From UBA2272 sp034368805 (GTDB taxonomy: Bacteria > Actinomycetota > Coriobacteriia > Anaerosomatales > Anaerosomataceae), in NCBI GenBank assembly GCA_034368805.1, contig JAXMLJ010000077.1, forward strand, positions 1 to 50,982: a stretch of DNA of 50,982 bases. The letters run 5' to 3'. Shown here in pieces: positions 25,094 through 33,248 of the stretch. The position numbers were made by a program, and so were the translations under genes. The first letter of the stretch is position 1. The number at the start of each line of letters is the position of its first letter. The notes beneath the pieces are model-generated. The model had not been told where the DNA came from, made no database searches, and saw only the letters and a program-made list of their open reading frames with translations.

Positions 25094-25099
25094 TATGAT
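25094..25099 (+). promoter_or_regulatory. Possible -10 box upstream of obgE
   Basis: TATGAT, five of six bases of the -10 consensus, 31 bases before the obgE start and just beyond the rpmA terminator. The corresponding -35 is weak. Confidence 0.4.
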
Positions 25100-25129
25100 G
25101 AGAACCCAGCGCACGGCAATGGAGCGGTC

Positions 25130-26428
25130 ATGTTCATCGATGAAGTGAAGATACATGTGAAGGCCGGTGACGGCGGCGCGGGATGCGCGTCGTTCCGTCG
25201 CGAGGCGCACGTGCCGAAGGGCGGCCCCGATGGCGGTGACGGCGGGCCCGGTGGTGACGTCGTGCTCCAGGTCGACACCGCGTTGTCGACGTTGCTCGAC
25301 TTCCATTACAAGCGTCACTTCAAATCCGAGCGCGGCACCCACGGCAAGGGCTCCGGTCGCGACGGCGCGACCGGTGACGAACTCGTCCTGCCCGTACCCG
25401 CCGGTACGATCGTGCGGGACGCCGAGACAGGCGCCGTCATCGGCGACCTGACGACACATGGTCAGCGACTCGTCGTCGTTCGCGGGGGCGGTGGCGGCCG
25501 CGGCAACCGGCACTTCGTGACATCGACACGCCGCGCGCCCACGTTCGCCGAGCTTGGCGAGCCGGGTGAGGAGCGCTGGATCGAGCTCGAGCTCAAGATG
25601 CTTGCCGATGCGGCCCTCGTCGGCCTGCCGAGTGTGGGCAAGTCCTCGCTCATCGCGCGTATCAGCGCGGCCCGGCCCAAGATCGCTGACTACCCGTTCA
25701 CGACACTCGTCCCCAATCTTGGTGTCGCATCGAGTGGGGAGCACTCATTTGTGGTAGCCGACGTGCCCGGTCTTATCGAGGGTGCCAGCGACGGCGCGGG
25801 TCTCGGCCATGAGTTCTTGCGGCACATCGAGCGTTCCGCGCTCATCCTGCACGTCGTCGACCTGTCCGGAAGCTATGAACGGCGTAATCCTGTCGAGGAC
25901 ATCGCGGTGATCGATGGGGAACTCGCCGCGCACGCCGACGAGTTGTCCGCACGACCGCAGATCGTCGTCGGCAACAAGATCGACATGTCCGGCGCGGAGG
26001 AGAACTCCGCCCGGGTCGCTGCGTGGTGTGCCGATGTCGGGCGCGAGTACTTCCCGGTCTCGGCCGTGACCGGCGACGGCATCGGCCCGATGCTCCGCGC
26101 AGTCGCCGCCAGGGTGCACGAGCTTCGCCTCGCCGCGCCTGCCGAGGGCCCGATGTACGAGGCCGAGTACCGGTATGCGCCGGACGCCGATCGCGGTATC
26201 ACCGTGACGCGGGCCGAAGACGGTGGCTGGGACGTGACGGGGCGTGATGTCGAGCGTGCCGTGATCCGGACCGACATGACCAACGAGGAAGCGGTCGCGT
26301 ACCTTCAGCGCAAGCTCGACAGGATGGGTGTCGAAGCCCGGTTGCTTGCGGCCGGTGCTCGTGACGGCGACACCGTCCACATAGGACCGGTATCATTCGA
26401 GTTCGAGTCACACGGCGAATCGGAATGA
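25130..26428 (+). CDS. obgE: GTPase Obg
   Basis: A 432-residue essential GTPase of large-subunit assembly and stress control. The glycine-rich Obg fold is at the N-terminus (MFIDEVKIHVKAGDGGAG; GGDGGPGGDV). The G domain has GLPSVGKSS at 165-173, DVPGLIEGA from 211 and NKID at 282-285. A C-terminal OCT domain spans about 350-430. The ATG at 25130 is fixed by GGAG 5 bases upstream and by the conserved N-terminus; an upstream in-frame extension is not part of it. First gene of the obgE-proB-proA-nadD-yqeK run. Confidence 0.95.
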   Translation: MFIDEVKIHVKAGDGGAGCASFRREAHVPKGGPDGGDGGPGGDVVLQVDTALSTLLDFHYKRHFKSERGTHGKGSGRDGATGDELVLPVPAGTIVRDAETGAVIGDLTTHGQRLVVVRGGGGGRGNRHFVTSTRRAPTFAELGEPGEERWIELELKMLADAALVGLPSVGKSSLIARISAARPKIADYPFTTLVPNLGVASSGEHSFVVADVPGLIEGASDGAGLGHEFLRHIERSALILHVVDLSGSYERRNPVEDIAVIDGELAAHADELSARPQIVVGNKIDMSGAEENSARVAAWCADVGREYFPVSAVTGDGIGPMLRAVAARVHELRLAAPAEGPMYEAEYRYAPDADRGITVTRAEDGGWDVTGRDVERAVIRTDMTNEEAVAYLQRKLDRMGVEARLLAAGARDGDTVHIGPVSFEFESHGESE

Positions 26429-26429
26429 C

Positions 26430-27533
26430 GTGGCAAAGCGCACGATAGTGGTCAAAGTGGGGAGTTCGACCGTCACCGGGTGTGATGGTCGGATCGACCA
26501 CGAGTATCTGTCCGAGCTCGCCGATCAGGTCGCGGTGCTCAGAGAGGCAGGGGACAGGACGGTCGTCGTCACGAGCGGGGCGATCGCGGCCGGGATAGAG
26601 GCACTGGGCCTGAAGGCCAGACCCACCGACATCCCGACACTGCAGGCGACCGCAGCGGTGGGCCAGGTGAGGCTCGTCGACGCCTACCGGCAGCTACTCA
26701 ACGCCCGCGGCGTCATGGTGGGGCAGGTGCTTGTCACACGTCACGATGTCTCTCATCGTCAGCAGTATGTGAACGCCTGTCACACACTCGAGCGGCTGCT
26801 CGATCTCGGCATCGTTCCCATCGTGAATGAGAACGACACGACGGCGGTCGAGGAGATCAGGTTCGGCGACAACGACAATCTCGCGGCGCTCGTCGGCATG
26901 ATGGTCCACGCGGACCTCGTGGTGATCCTGACCGATATCGACGGACTCTACTCGGCAGATCCGCGGTGTGATGCCGAGGCGCAGCTCGTCGAGCGGGTCG
27001 AGGCAGTCACCGACGAGCACCTCGCTTCGGCGGGAGGCCCCGGTTCGGCGGCCGGCAGCGGGGGCATGGCGACCAAGCTCGAGGCCGCCCGGGCGCTCAT
27101 GCGCGCGGGGATCCCGCTCGTGGTCGCCGATGGTCGCAGGACGGACGTCGTGGTGGATGCCGCAGCCGGTAGACCGGTGGGAACGCTCTTCGCCGGAGGT
27201 GCGGCGGCGGTCAAGGGCCGCAAGCTGTGGCTCGCGTACGCCGGCCACCCACGCGGTTCTGTCGCGATTGACGATGGCGCGAAAGAGGCCCTATGCTTGC
27301 GGGGCAAGAGCTTGCTCCCGGCCGGTGTCGTTGACGTGACCGGGAGCTTTGTCATAGGTGACCCGATCTCGCTCACTGACGCCGGGGGCCGGGAACTGGG
27401 CAGGGGACTCGCCGGGATGTCGGCGGAAGACCTCAAGAAGGTGCGCGGTCTTCGCTCGGCAGATATCGGTGGCGTGCTCCCCGGATGGGACGGTTCTGAG
27501 GTCGTGCACCGCGACCACCTCGTGATCTTCTAA
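26430..27533 (+). CDS. proB: Glutamate 5-kinase
   Basis: A 367-residue enzyme that phosphorylates glutamate, the first step of proline synthesis. The amino-acid kinase domain has VVKVGSSTVTG, VVTSGAIAAG and NENDTTAVEEIRFGDND. A PUA domain follows from about residue 275 (GAKEALCLRGKSLLPAGV). GTG start two bases after obgE stop. Feedback inhibition by proline is known for the family. It pairs with proA downstream. Confidence 0.95.
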   Translation: MAKRTIVVKVGSSTVTGCDGRIDHEYLSELADQVAVLREAGDRTVVVTSGAIAAGIEALGLKARPTDIPTLQATAAVGQVRLVDAYRQLLNARGVMVGQVLVTRHDVSHRQQYVNACHTLERLLDLGIVPIVNENDTTAVEEIRFGDNDNLAALVGMMVHADLVVILTDIDGLYSADPRCDAEAQLVERVEAVTDEHLASAGGPGSAAGSGGMATKLEAARALMRAGIPLVVADGRRTDVVVDAAAGRPVGTLFAGGAAAVKGRKLWLAYAGHPRGSVAIDDGAKEALCLRGKSLLPAGVVDVTGSFVIGDPISLTDAGGRELGRGLAGMSAEDLKKVRGLRSADIGGVLPGWDGSEVVHRDHLVIF

Positions 27534-27564
27534 GCAAGCGCAGCCGAGCGAAGGGACTCATCTG

Positions 27565-28818
27565 ATGTCGGAGGTCCGCGAACTGGCCGGACGGGCGCAG
27601 AAGGCGGCCGTGGCCTTAGCCAACACGTCTACAGACCAGCGCAACCGCGCGCTGCTCGCCATGGCGCACGCCCTCGTCTCCAGGCAGGATGAGATCCTCG
27701 AGGCCAACGCTCGGGATATGGAGGCCGCGCGAGTCAAGAACACCGGAGCCTCGCTGCTCGACCGGCTCGAACTCAACCCGATGCGTATCAAGGCGATATC
27801 CGAGGCTCTCAAGAGCCTGTCGGTGCTGCCCGACCCGATCGGCGAGGTCGTCAGTGGAGGCAGGCTCGGCAACGGGATCTGGCTCCAGCAGGTGCGCGTG
27901 CCGATAGGTGTGGTGGCGATCATCTACGAGGCCCGGCCGAATGTGACCGCAGACGCGGCGGGACTGTGCATCAAGACCGGCAACGCGGTGGTCCTGCGTG
28001 GCGGGTCGCTCGCGGTCGAGTCCAACCTCGCGATCACCAAGGTGCTTGCGGCGGCGGCTGTCGGCGCGGGGCTGCCCGAGGGCTGCATCGCGTCCATCTC
28101 GTCTACCGATCGCGAGGCTGCCGAGGAGTTGATGAGACTACACGGTGTCATCGACGTGCTCATCCCGCGCGGCGGCGCCGGGCTCATCAGAAGCGTCGTC
28201 GAGAACGCCACCGTACCGGTCATCGAGACCGGGACCGGCAACTGTCACATCTACGTGCACGAGTCGGCCGACCCGCGCATGGCCGAGCGGATAGTCGTCA
28301 ATGCCAAGTGCCAGCGTCCGGGTGTGTGTAACGCCGCTGAGACGCTGCTCATCGACGAGTCGGTCTACGAGGTCGTGCTTCCGCCGATCCTAAGGGCGCT
28401 CGAGCAGGCCGGCGTGACCGTTCACGCCGATGACAAGACGCGCGCGCTCGGCGCGATCATGCGGGTCGTGCCCGCAACAGAGGAGGACTGGGCCACCGAG
28501 TACCTCGACCTCCAGATAGCGTGCAAGGTCGTCGCGGGCCTGGACGAGGCCATCGCGCACATCAACACGTACGGTACCAAGCACAGTGAGGCCATCGTCA
28601 CCGAGGAGTACTCGGCGGCGGTGAGATTCCTGAACGAGGTGGATGCGGCCGCCGTCTACGTCAATGCGTCGACGCGTTTCACCGACGGCGGGGAGTTCGG
28701 CCTCGGCGCGGAGATCGGCATCTCGACCCAGAAGCTTCACGCACGCGGCCCGATGGGGCTTGTGGCACTGACGACCACCAAGTACGTGGCGATGGGAAGC
28801 GGTCAGATACGCGAGTGA
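27565..28818 (+). CDS. proA: Gamma-glutamyl phosphate reductase
   Basis: A 417-residue NADPH-dependent reductase making glutamate-5-semialdehyde, the second step of proline synthesis. The N-terminal region and the segment GVVAIIYEARPNVTADAAG are typical; the catalytic cysteine lies in CQRPGVCNAAE (probably Cys255). KHSEAIVTE and the C-terminal GPMGLVALTTTKY are ProA signatures. The start ATG has AAGGGA upstream. Overlaps nadD by 4 bases. Confidence 0.96.
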   Translation: MSEVRELAGRAQKAAVALANTSTDQRNRALLAMAHALVSRQDEILEANARDMEAARVKNTGASLLDRLELNPMRIKAISEALKSLSVLPDPIGEVVSGGRLGNGIWLQQVRVPIGVVAIIYEARPNVTADAAGLCIKTGNAVVLRGGSLAVESNLAITKVLAAAAVGAGLPEGCIASISSTDREAAEELMRLHGVIDVLIPRGGAGLIRSVVENATVPVIETGTGNCHIYVHESADPRMAERIVVNAKCQRPGVCNAAETLLIDESVYEVVLPPILRALEQAGVTVHADDKTRALGAIMRVVPATEEDWATEYLDLQIACKVVAGLDEAIAHINTYGTKHSEAIVTEEYSAAVRFLNEVDAAAVYVNASTRFTDGGEFGLGAEIGISTQKLHARGPMGLVALTTTKYVAMGSGQIRE

Positions 28819-29426
28819 GGAAACGACTCCGACTCGGCATAATGGGCGGGACGTTCGACCCGATCCACTACGGTCACCTCGTCACCGCAGAAGAAGCGCT
28901 CGTCCAGTTCAATCTGGACCGTGTGGTGTTCATGCCTACCGGTCGGCCCGCGCGCAAGTCCGGACGCGAGGTCTCTTCCGCGGAGCACCGCTATCTGATG
29001 ACCGTGATCGCTACTGCCAGCAACCCCGACTTCACCGTGAGCCGCATCGAGGTCGACCGCCCGGGCGTCACCTACACGGCGGACACCGTGCTCGAGCTCA
29101 GGCGCATGCACGGGCCCGAGGCGGAGCTGTACTTCATCACCGGGGCCGACGCGGTGCTCGATATCGTCACGTGGAAGGACTCGGGCTCTCTGGCGGATGT
29201 GTGCACGTTCATCGCCGCCACGCGTCCAGGGCATGACATCTCCGATTTCAGCGGCAGGGCCACCGCGGCGAACCTGGCAGTGGAGCTCATGGAGGTTCCG
29301 GCGCTCGCGATATCCTCCTCGGACATACGTGCCAGGATCGCGGGCCGTCAGCCTGTTCGCTACCTCCTTCCCGAGGCCGTTGCCGCCTACGCGCACAAGA
29401 ACGGCCTGTATCGGGGGAGCTCGTGA
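28815..29426 (+). CDS. nadD: Nicotinate-mononucleotide adenylyltransferase
   Basis: A 203-residue enzyme making deamido-NAD from nicotinate mononucleotide and ATP. Nucleotidyltransferase motif GGTFDPIHYGHL at residues 11-22, and SSSDIRARI near 167. The GTG overlaps the proA stop (GTGA). Length is normal. In many Gram-positives nadD lies next to yqeK and rsfS, as here. Confidence 0.94.
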   Translation: MRKRLRLGIMGGTFDPIHYGHLVTAEEALVQFNLDRVVFMPTGRPARKSGREVSSAEHRYLMTVIATASNPDFTVSRIEVDRPGVTYTADTVLELRRMHGPEAELYFITGADAVLDIVTWKDSGSLADVCTFIAATRPGHDISDFSGRATAANLAVELMEVPALAISSSDIRARIAGRQPVRYLLPEAVAAYAHKNGLYRGSS

Positions 29427-29427
29427 G

Positions 29428-30006
29428 ATGCCTGTGACCTACGAACTGGCTCGCGAGGCCGTGGTCGCCCGGCTCTCGGCAGATGCCGCAGGACACTGTG
29501 AGCGAGTTGCCGAAATGGCTGTCGAGATAGCGACTGTCTACGGCGTCGATCCCGTCGACGCGCAGCTCGCAGGGGTGTTGCACGACTGGCATCGCGAGAC
29601 CGACGTGGGCGAGCTGCTCCGTCGCGCGGATGTAAGCGGTGTGCCCGTCACCGAGGTCGACAGGGCAGTGCCGTATCTGCTGCATGGGCCGGTGGCCGCG
29701 CACGACCTTGCCCGGGAGTATCCGGGTATCGGCGGCGACGTGCTCGAGGCGGTCGCCGCACACACCTACGGTGCGCCGGTGATGTCGGCTCTGTCCATGA
29801 CCGTGTACATCGCGGACGTCATGGAGCCTGAGCGCCGGCACGTCCGCGCCAACGAGCTGCGCGGTGTCGTCGGCGACGTGACGCTTGGAGAACTGTTCGC
29901 CCGTGCCTACTCCGCGTCGCTACGTCACCTTATCGAGACGAGGCGCAGGCTCCACCCCGTCACGCTCGAAGTCTACAACCTGCACGTCGCGGGGGTCCGA
30001 CCGTGA
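29428..30006 (+). CDS. yqeK: HD-domain protein YqeK (probable Ap4A hydrolase)
   Basis: A 192-residue HD-domain phosphohydrolase. His23 begins the metal set and the HD pair is His52-Asp53 in LHDWHRETD; later LLHGPVAAHDL and HTYGAPVMS add the expected histidines. YqeK of Bacillus hydrolyses diadenosine tetraphosphate symmetrically; that activity is assumed from family identity. ATG start one base after nadD stop; the LytR_C gene overlaps its end by 4 bases. Confidence 0.9.
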   Translation: MPVTYELAREAVVARLSADAAGHCERVAEMAVEIATVYGVDPVDAQLAGVLHDWHRETDVGELLRRADVSGVPVTEVDRAVPYLLHGPVAAHDLAREYPGIGGDVLEAVAAHTYGAPVMSALSMTVYIADVMEPERRHVRANELRGVVGDVTLGELFARAYSASLRHLIETRRRLHPVTLEVYNLHVAGVRP

Positions 30007-31187
30007 GCGCGCGCCGGACGTCGCGTCCGCGCGCGGGAGGCGAGCCGCCGGAGCGCTCGCGTTCGGGCGCCGAGTACCCACGGCGGCGCGCCGCGGCTAG
30101 TCCGCCGGAGCGGCCGGAGGGTTGGCGGGGGTCGAAGCGGTCGTCCAAACTCGGCAAGCAGCGTCGCCGCGAAGCAAAGTCGCACGCGGTGCGGCAGAGG
30201 TTCGACGCCGGCGTGAAGACCGCCGGTAACAGGTTCGTCGGCGTGATGCAGTTGATCGGCATGGCGCTCGTGGGCGTCGTCGCGCTCGGGCTCGTGCTGT
30301 TCCTTGTGGCCACTGGGGTGAACGCGGGCGCGCGATGGATGGCCCGGCGGGATGCGCAGCAGGCGGCAAGTCCCGAGGCGCAGGCCGAGAAGGCGCGCGA
30401 GAACCTACTCATCATCGGCGTGAACGGGACAGGTAGTGCCGACTTCCTCGCGGTGCGGCTCGACGAGGCCAACGATCAGGTGCTCGGCATCGCGATCCCG
30501 AGCGGTGCGTTCATGGAGGTTCCCGGGCAGGGATTCGAGCGCGTAGGCGACAGCTACAGCGCGGGCCCGGCGGTCTCGGCGGCTGCCGTCTCGAACTACC
30601 TCTCGGTCCCGTTCGAGCACTACGTCGTCGTGGATGTGAGTGTCTATCAAGACGCGCTCACCAACCAGAGCCTCCGTGACGTTATGCCCAACGTGCAGGA
30701 CAGCGATCTGGGGCAGGAGGACCGTGACCGCATCGCAGGGTTCATCGGGACCGTCACGGGGGACCGGACGGCGCTCGTTCCGTTGCCGGTCAAGCCGATC
30801 GACCTCGGCGGACAGACGTTCTTCGAACCGCAGCGTGAGCAGATCGCGGATCTGTTACTGCAGTGGTGGGATGTGCGTGTCGGCGGGGACGACAGTGCGG
30901 TCAGAGTGATCCTGTACAACGGCGTTGGTGCGCCCGGGGTCGCCGGGATCGCCGCTCAGCAGCTGATCACGAGCGGGATGCGCGTAGTCGACACGAAGAA
31001 CGCAGATCGGTTCGACTACGCCACGACGCTCATCGTCGTCCAGGACGGCGATCTAGCACAGGGCGAGCAGGTCAAGTCTGTCATCGGTGTCGGCGATGTG
31101 ATCGACCAGCCGTCCGATCAGGATGTGGCCGATGTCATCGTGATCATCGGCAAGGACTACACGCCACCCGACGGGGGCGGCTCGTGA
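30003..31187 (+). CDS. LytR_C-domain membrane protein
   Basis: A 394-residue protein with a long, arginine-rich cytoplasmic N-terminus (about 75 residues), one membrane helix (about 79-110), an extracytoplasmic region resembling a reduced LytR-CpsA-Psr domain (LLIIGVNGTGSADFLAVRLDE, residues about 135-155), and a C-terminal LytR_C domain (VRVILYNGVGAPGVAGIAAQ, about 300-320). The catalytic arginine and acidic residues expected of LCP ligases are not evident, so glycopolymer transfer is doubtful. GTG start overlapping yqeK; rsfS overlaps its end by 4 bases. Confidence 0.8.
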   Translation: MSARRTSRPRAGGEPPERSRSGAEYPRRRAAASPPERPEGWRGSKRSSKLGKQRRREAKSHAVRQRFDAGVKTAGNRFVGVMQLIGMALVGVVALGLVLFLVATGVNAGARWMARRDAQQAASPEAQAEKARENLLIIGVNGTGSADFLAVRLDEANDQVLGIAIPSGAFMEVPGQGFERVGDSYSAGPAVSAAAVSNYLSVPFEHYVVVDVSVYQDALTNQSLRDVMPNVQDSDLGQEDRDRIAGFIGTVTGDRTALVPLPVKPIDLGGQTFFEPQREQIADLLLQWWDVRVGGDDSAVRVILYNGVGAPGVAGIAAQQLITSGMRVVDTKNADRFDYATTLIVVQDGDLAQGEQVKSVIGVGDVIDQPSDQDVADVIVIIGKDYTPPDGGGS

Positions 31188-31591
31188 CGAAGGGAGTGCG
31201 CGCACTGGAGCCCAGAGATATCGCCGTTCTGGCCGCGTCGGCGGCGGCCGAGAAGAAGGCCGAGGACATCGTCGTCCTCGATGTGGCCGCAACGCTGGTC
31301 ATCACGTCCTACTTCGTGGTGGCTACCGGCCGCAGCGACCGGCAGGTTCGCACGATCGCCGACGAGGTCGAGGATGCCGTGCGCGTGGGCGCCGGCGTCA
31401 AGCCTATCGGCCGGGAGGGCCAGCGCGAGGGCCGATGGGTGCTCCTCGACTTCGGTGAGGTCGTCGTGCACGTGTTCCAGCCCGACGAGCGGGAGTTCTA
31501 CCGTCTCGAGAAACTGTGGTCCGATTCTCCGAGAGTGGCGCTGCCGGAGTCGGTGACCGGCGCTACCGCCGCCGGGGAGCACGCCGGGTGA
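31184..31591 (+). CDS. rsfS: Ribosomal silencing factor RsfS
   Basis: A 135-residue protein of the RsfS/Iojap family, which binds L14 and blocks subunit joining under starvation. Family motifs: KKAEDIVVLDVAATLVITSY near the N-terminus, FVVATGRSDRQVRTIADEVE, and WVLLDFGEVVVHVFQPDERE with EFYRLEKLW. GTG start overlaps the upstream stop by 4 bases. A longer open frame upstream is out of frame with the previous gene and rejected. Confidence 0.94.
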   Translation: MTKGVRALEPRDIAVLAASAAAEKKAEDIVVLDVAATLVITSYFVVATGRSDRQVRTIADEVEDAVRVGAGVKPIGREGQREGRWVLLDFGEVVVHVFQPDEREFYRLEKLWSDSPRVALPESVTGATAAGEHAG

Positions 31592-32520
31592 CCGCCGCTC
31601 TCAGGCGTTACGGAATCCAGCTGGCGCTCGTCGGCGTGGCCGCAGTCTGGGGCGCCACGTTCGTCGTGGTCAAGGACGCGGTGAGCCGGTATCCGCTCTA
31701 CGCGTTCCTGGGACTTCGCTTCGCGATCGCAGTCGTTGCATTCGTGCTCATCGTTCCATCGTCAGTGCGTATGCTGCGCCGCCCGGTCCTCGGTGTCGGA
31801 GTGCTGGCCGGTGCGTTCCTGACCGCGGGGTACATCTTCCAGACGTGGGGCCTTCAGGACACGTCGGCGTCGAAGGCGGCGTTCATCACGGGCATGTTCG
31901 TAGTGATCACTCCCGCGCTCCAGGCGCTGCTCTTGCGCCTGCCCCCACGGGCGTTCACCGTCGCAGGCGTTGTGCTCGCGGTGGTGGGTCTCTGGCTCCT
32001 GTCCGGTGGCGATGCCGCCGGATGGAACGTCGGGGACACCAGGGTGCTGCTGTGCGCGTTCGCATACTCGGGCCACCTGATCGTGCTGGGCAGCCTCGGC
32101 CGTGCGCACGACGTCAGGCCGTTGACGCTCGTGCAGCTGGCGACCGTCGCCGTCGCGTGCGGTGTCGTGTCGCTGGCCGTCGAGCCGATCGCACTGCCGC
32201 GCGAGGCAAGCGTGTGGTGGGCTCTTGCGATCACCGGTGTTCTCGGGTCGGCAGCGGCGTTCGCGATCCAGACGTACGCACAGCGGTTCCTGTCACCGTC
32301 TAAGACCGCACTCATCCTGATCTCCGAGCCCGCGTTCGGCGGCCTGTTCGGCTGGTGGGCCGGTGAGCGGCTCGGCGTTGGTGGTCTTGTCGGAAGTGCA
32401 CTGATCCTCGGCGGCATGGTGCTTGCCGAGGTGATGGGGTCGGGCACAGGCGATGGTAGCTTCGAGCCGGCGATCGAGGGGCCGCCCGTGCCGACAGGGC
32501 GTAGCGTTGACCGGACGTGA
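31588..32520 (+). CDS. EamA/DMT-type membrane transporter
   Basis: A 310-residue membrane protein with about ten hydrophobic helices in two EamA repeats (AAVWGATFVVVKDAVSRYPL at the start; FGGLFGWWAGERLGVGGL in the second half). Drug/metabolite transporter superfamily; substrate unknown, usually export. GTG start overlaps rsfS by 4 bases, so it may be cotranscribed. The following tRNA-Ala has its own promoter at the gene's 3' end. Confidence 0.88.
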   Translation: MTAALRRYGIQLALVGVAAVWGATFVVVKDAVSRYPLYAFLGLRFAIAVVAFVLIVPSSVRMLRRPVLGVGVLAGAFLTAGYIFQTWGLQDTSASKAAFITGMFVVITPALQALLLRLPPRAFTVAGVVLAVVGLWLLSGGDAAGWNVGDTRVLLCAFAYSGHLIVLGSLGRAHDVRPLTLVQLATVAVACGVVSLAVEPIALPREASVWWALAITGVLGSAAAFAIQTYAQRFLSPSKTALILISEPAFGGLFGWWAGERLGVGGLVGSALILGGMVLAEVMGSGTGDGSFEPAIEGPPVPTGRSVDRT

Positions 32521-32534
32521 CGGGATGCTATACT
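32507..32534 (+). promoter_or_regulatory. Promoter for tRNA-Ala
   Basis: TTGACC (32507-32512), a 16-base spacer and TATACT (32529-32534) with an extended TG two bases upstream (32526-32527). It overlaps the end of the transporter gene and lies 28 bases before the tRNA. Confidence 0.7.
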
Positions 32535-32562
32535 GTCGCTCGCGCCTTCGGGCGCATGATGT

Positions 32563-32638
32563 GGGGCCATAGCTCAGCTGGGAGAGCGCATGGCTGGCAG
32601 CCATGAGGTCAGGGGTTCGATCCCCCTTGGCTCCACCA
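32563..32638 (+). tRNA. tRNA-Ala (anticodon GGC)
   Basis: A complete cloverleaf: acceptor arm GGGGCCA with TGGCTCC (one G-T pair), anticodon arm CATGG-CTGGCAG-CCATG with anticodon GGC at 32596-32598, T-loop GGTTCGATCCC, and an encoded CCA at 32636-32638. It reads alanine codons GCC and GCT. Confidence 0.96.
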
Positions 32639-32647
32639 ACGCAGATG

Positions 32648-32682
32648 ACGACGCCCGTCGCGCGAACCGCGGCGGGCGTCGT
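32648..32682 (+). terminator. Hairpin after tRNA-Ala
   Basis: A 15-bp stem (32648-32662 with 32668-32682, one G-T pair) with a five-base loop, beginning 9 bases after the tRNA. No T-tract follows. It probably ends the tRNA transcript or defines its 3' processing. Confidence 0.55.
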
Positions 32683-32731
32683 GGCGTCTGAGAGGTGGAA
32701 GTGGGGAAGGTGCAGAACGGGGGTGTCGACG

Positions 32732-33124
32732 ATGGTGCGGCGCACGTTGGTCACGGTCGTGATGCTGGTCGTATTAGTGGCGGCAACGGGATGTTCTGAG
32801 TCCCGGGCGATGTTCGGGCAGCAGGACGACGGAGAGAGCGTCCGCGTCGGGGTCGGGCAGGTTCTCGAGGTGGCGCTTCCCTCGAACCCGACGACGGGCT
32901 ACTCATGGCAGGTCGTGGAGGTGCCGGGGTTCCTGACGCAGGCAGGTGAGCCGGCGTTCGAGCCCCGGGAGGGCGATGACGTTGTCGGCGCCGGCGGCAC
33001 CGAGATCCTTCGCTTCGAGGTGACGGGGGCAGGCAGCGGTGTGCTGTTGCTCGAGTATCGCCGTCCCTGGGAGGCAGACGTGCCTGCCGACGAGACCTTC
33101 ATACTCGACATCACCGCGCGGTAG
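32732..33124 (+). CDS. Chagasin-like (I42) protease inhibitor lipoprotein
   Basis: A 130-residue exported protein with a lipobox ending in Cys21 (VAATGC) and a mature domain matching the inhibitor I42 / chagasin fold: NPTTGYSW at residues 52-59, a GAGGTEILRFEV loop region, and LEYRRPWE near the C-terminus. These three loops are the ones that block papain-type cysteine proteases. The ATG at 32732 has GGGGG 8 bases upstream; an in-frame GTG at 32723 is possible. It sits between tRNA-Ala and the giant cytochrome gene. The target protease is unknown; it may be the cell's own or external. Confidence 0.87.
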   Translation: MVRRTLVTVVMLVVLVAATGCSESRAMFGQQDDGESVRVGVGQVLEVALPSNPTTGYSWQVVEVPGFLTQAGEPAFEPREGDDVVGAGGTEILRFEVTGAGSGVLLLEYRRPWEADVPADETFILDITAR

Positions 33125-33136
33125 GCCGCATACTAC

Positions 33137-33164
33137 TTAACGCTGGATAAGCGTGCGCAACAAT
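33137..33164 (+). promoter_or_regulatory. Possible promoter/operator for the giant cytochrome gene
   Basis: TTAACG (33137-33142) and AACAAT (33159-33164) are 16 bases apart, giving a leader of about 80 bases. Between them lies a small inverted repeat, ACGCT (33140-33144) and AGCGT (33150-33154). Both are weak, chance-level matches, noted because no better promoter is visible in the 124-base gap. Confidence 0.25.
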
Positions 33165-33248
33165 GCAGTGTGCGACGCGGGCGCGACGACCATGTATGGG
33201 CGCCGCGCCTGAGTCCTTCTGCGGCACACGAGTGGCCGGAGAGGCGTG

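Noticed and set aside
33137..33164. The ACGCT-N5-AGCGT inverted repeat as an operator of the cytochrome
   Set aside because: Five-base arms occur often by chance in this composition; kept only as part of a low-confidence promoter note.
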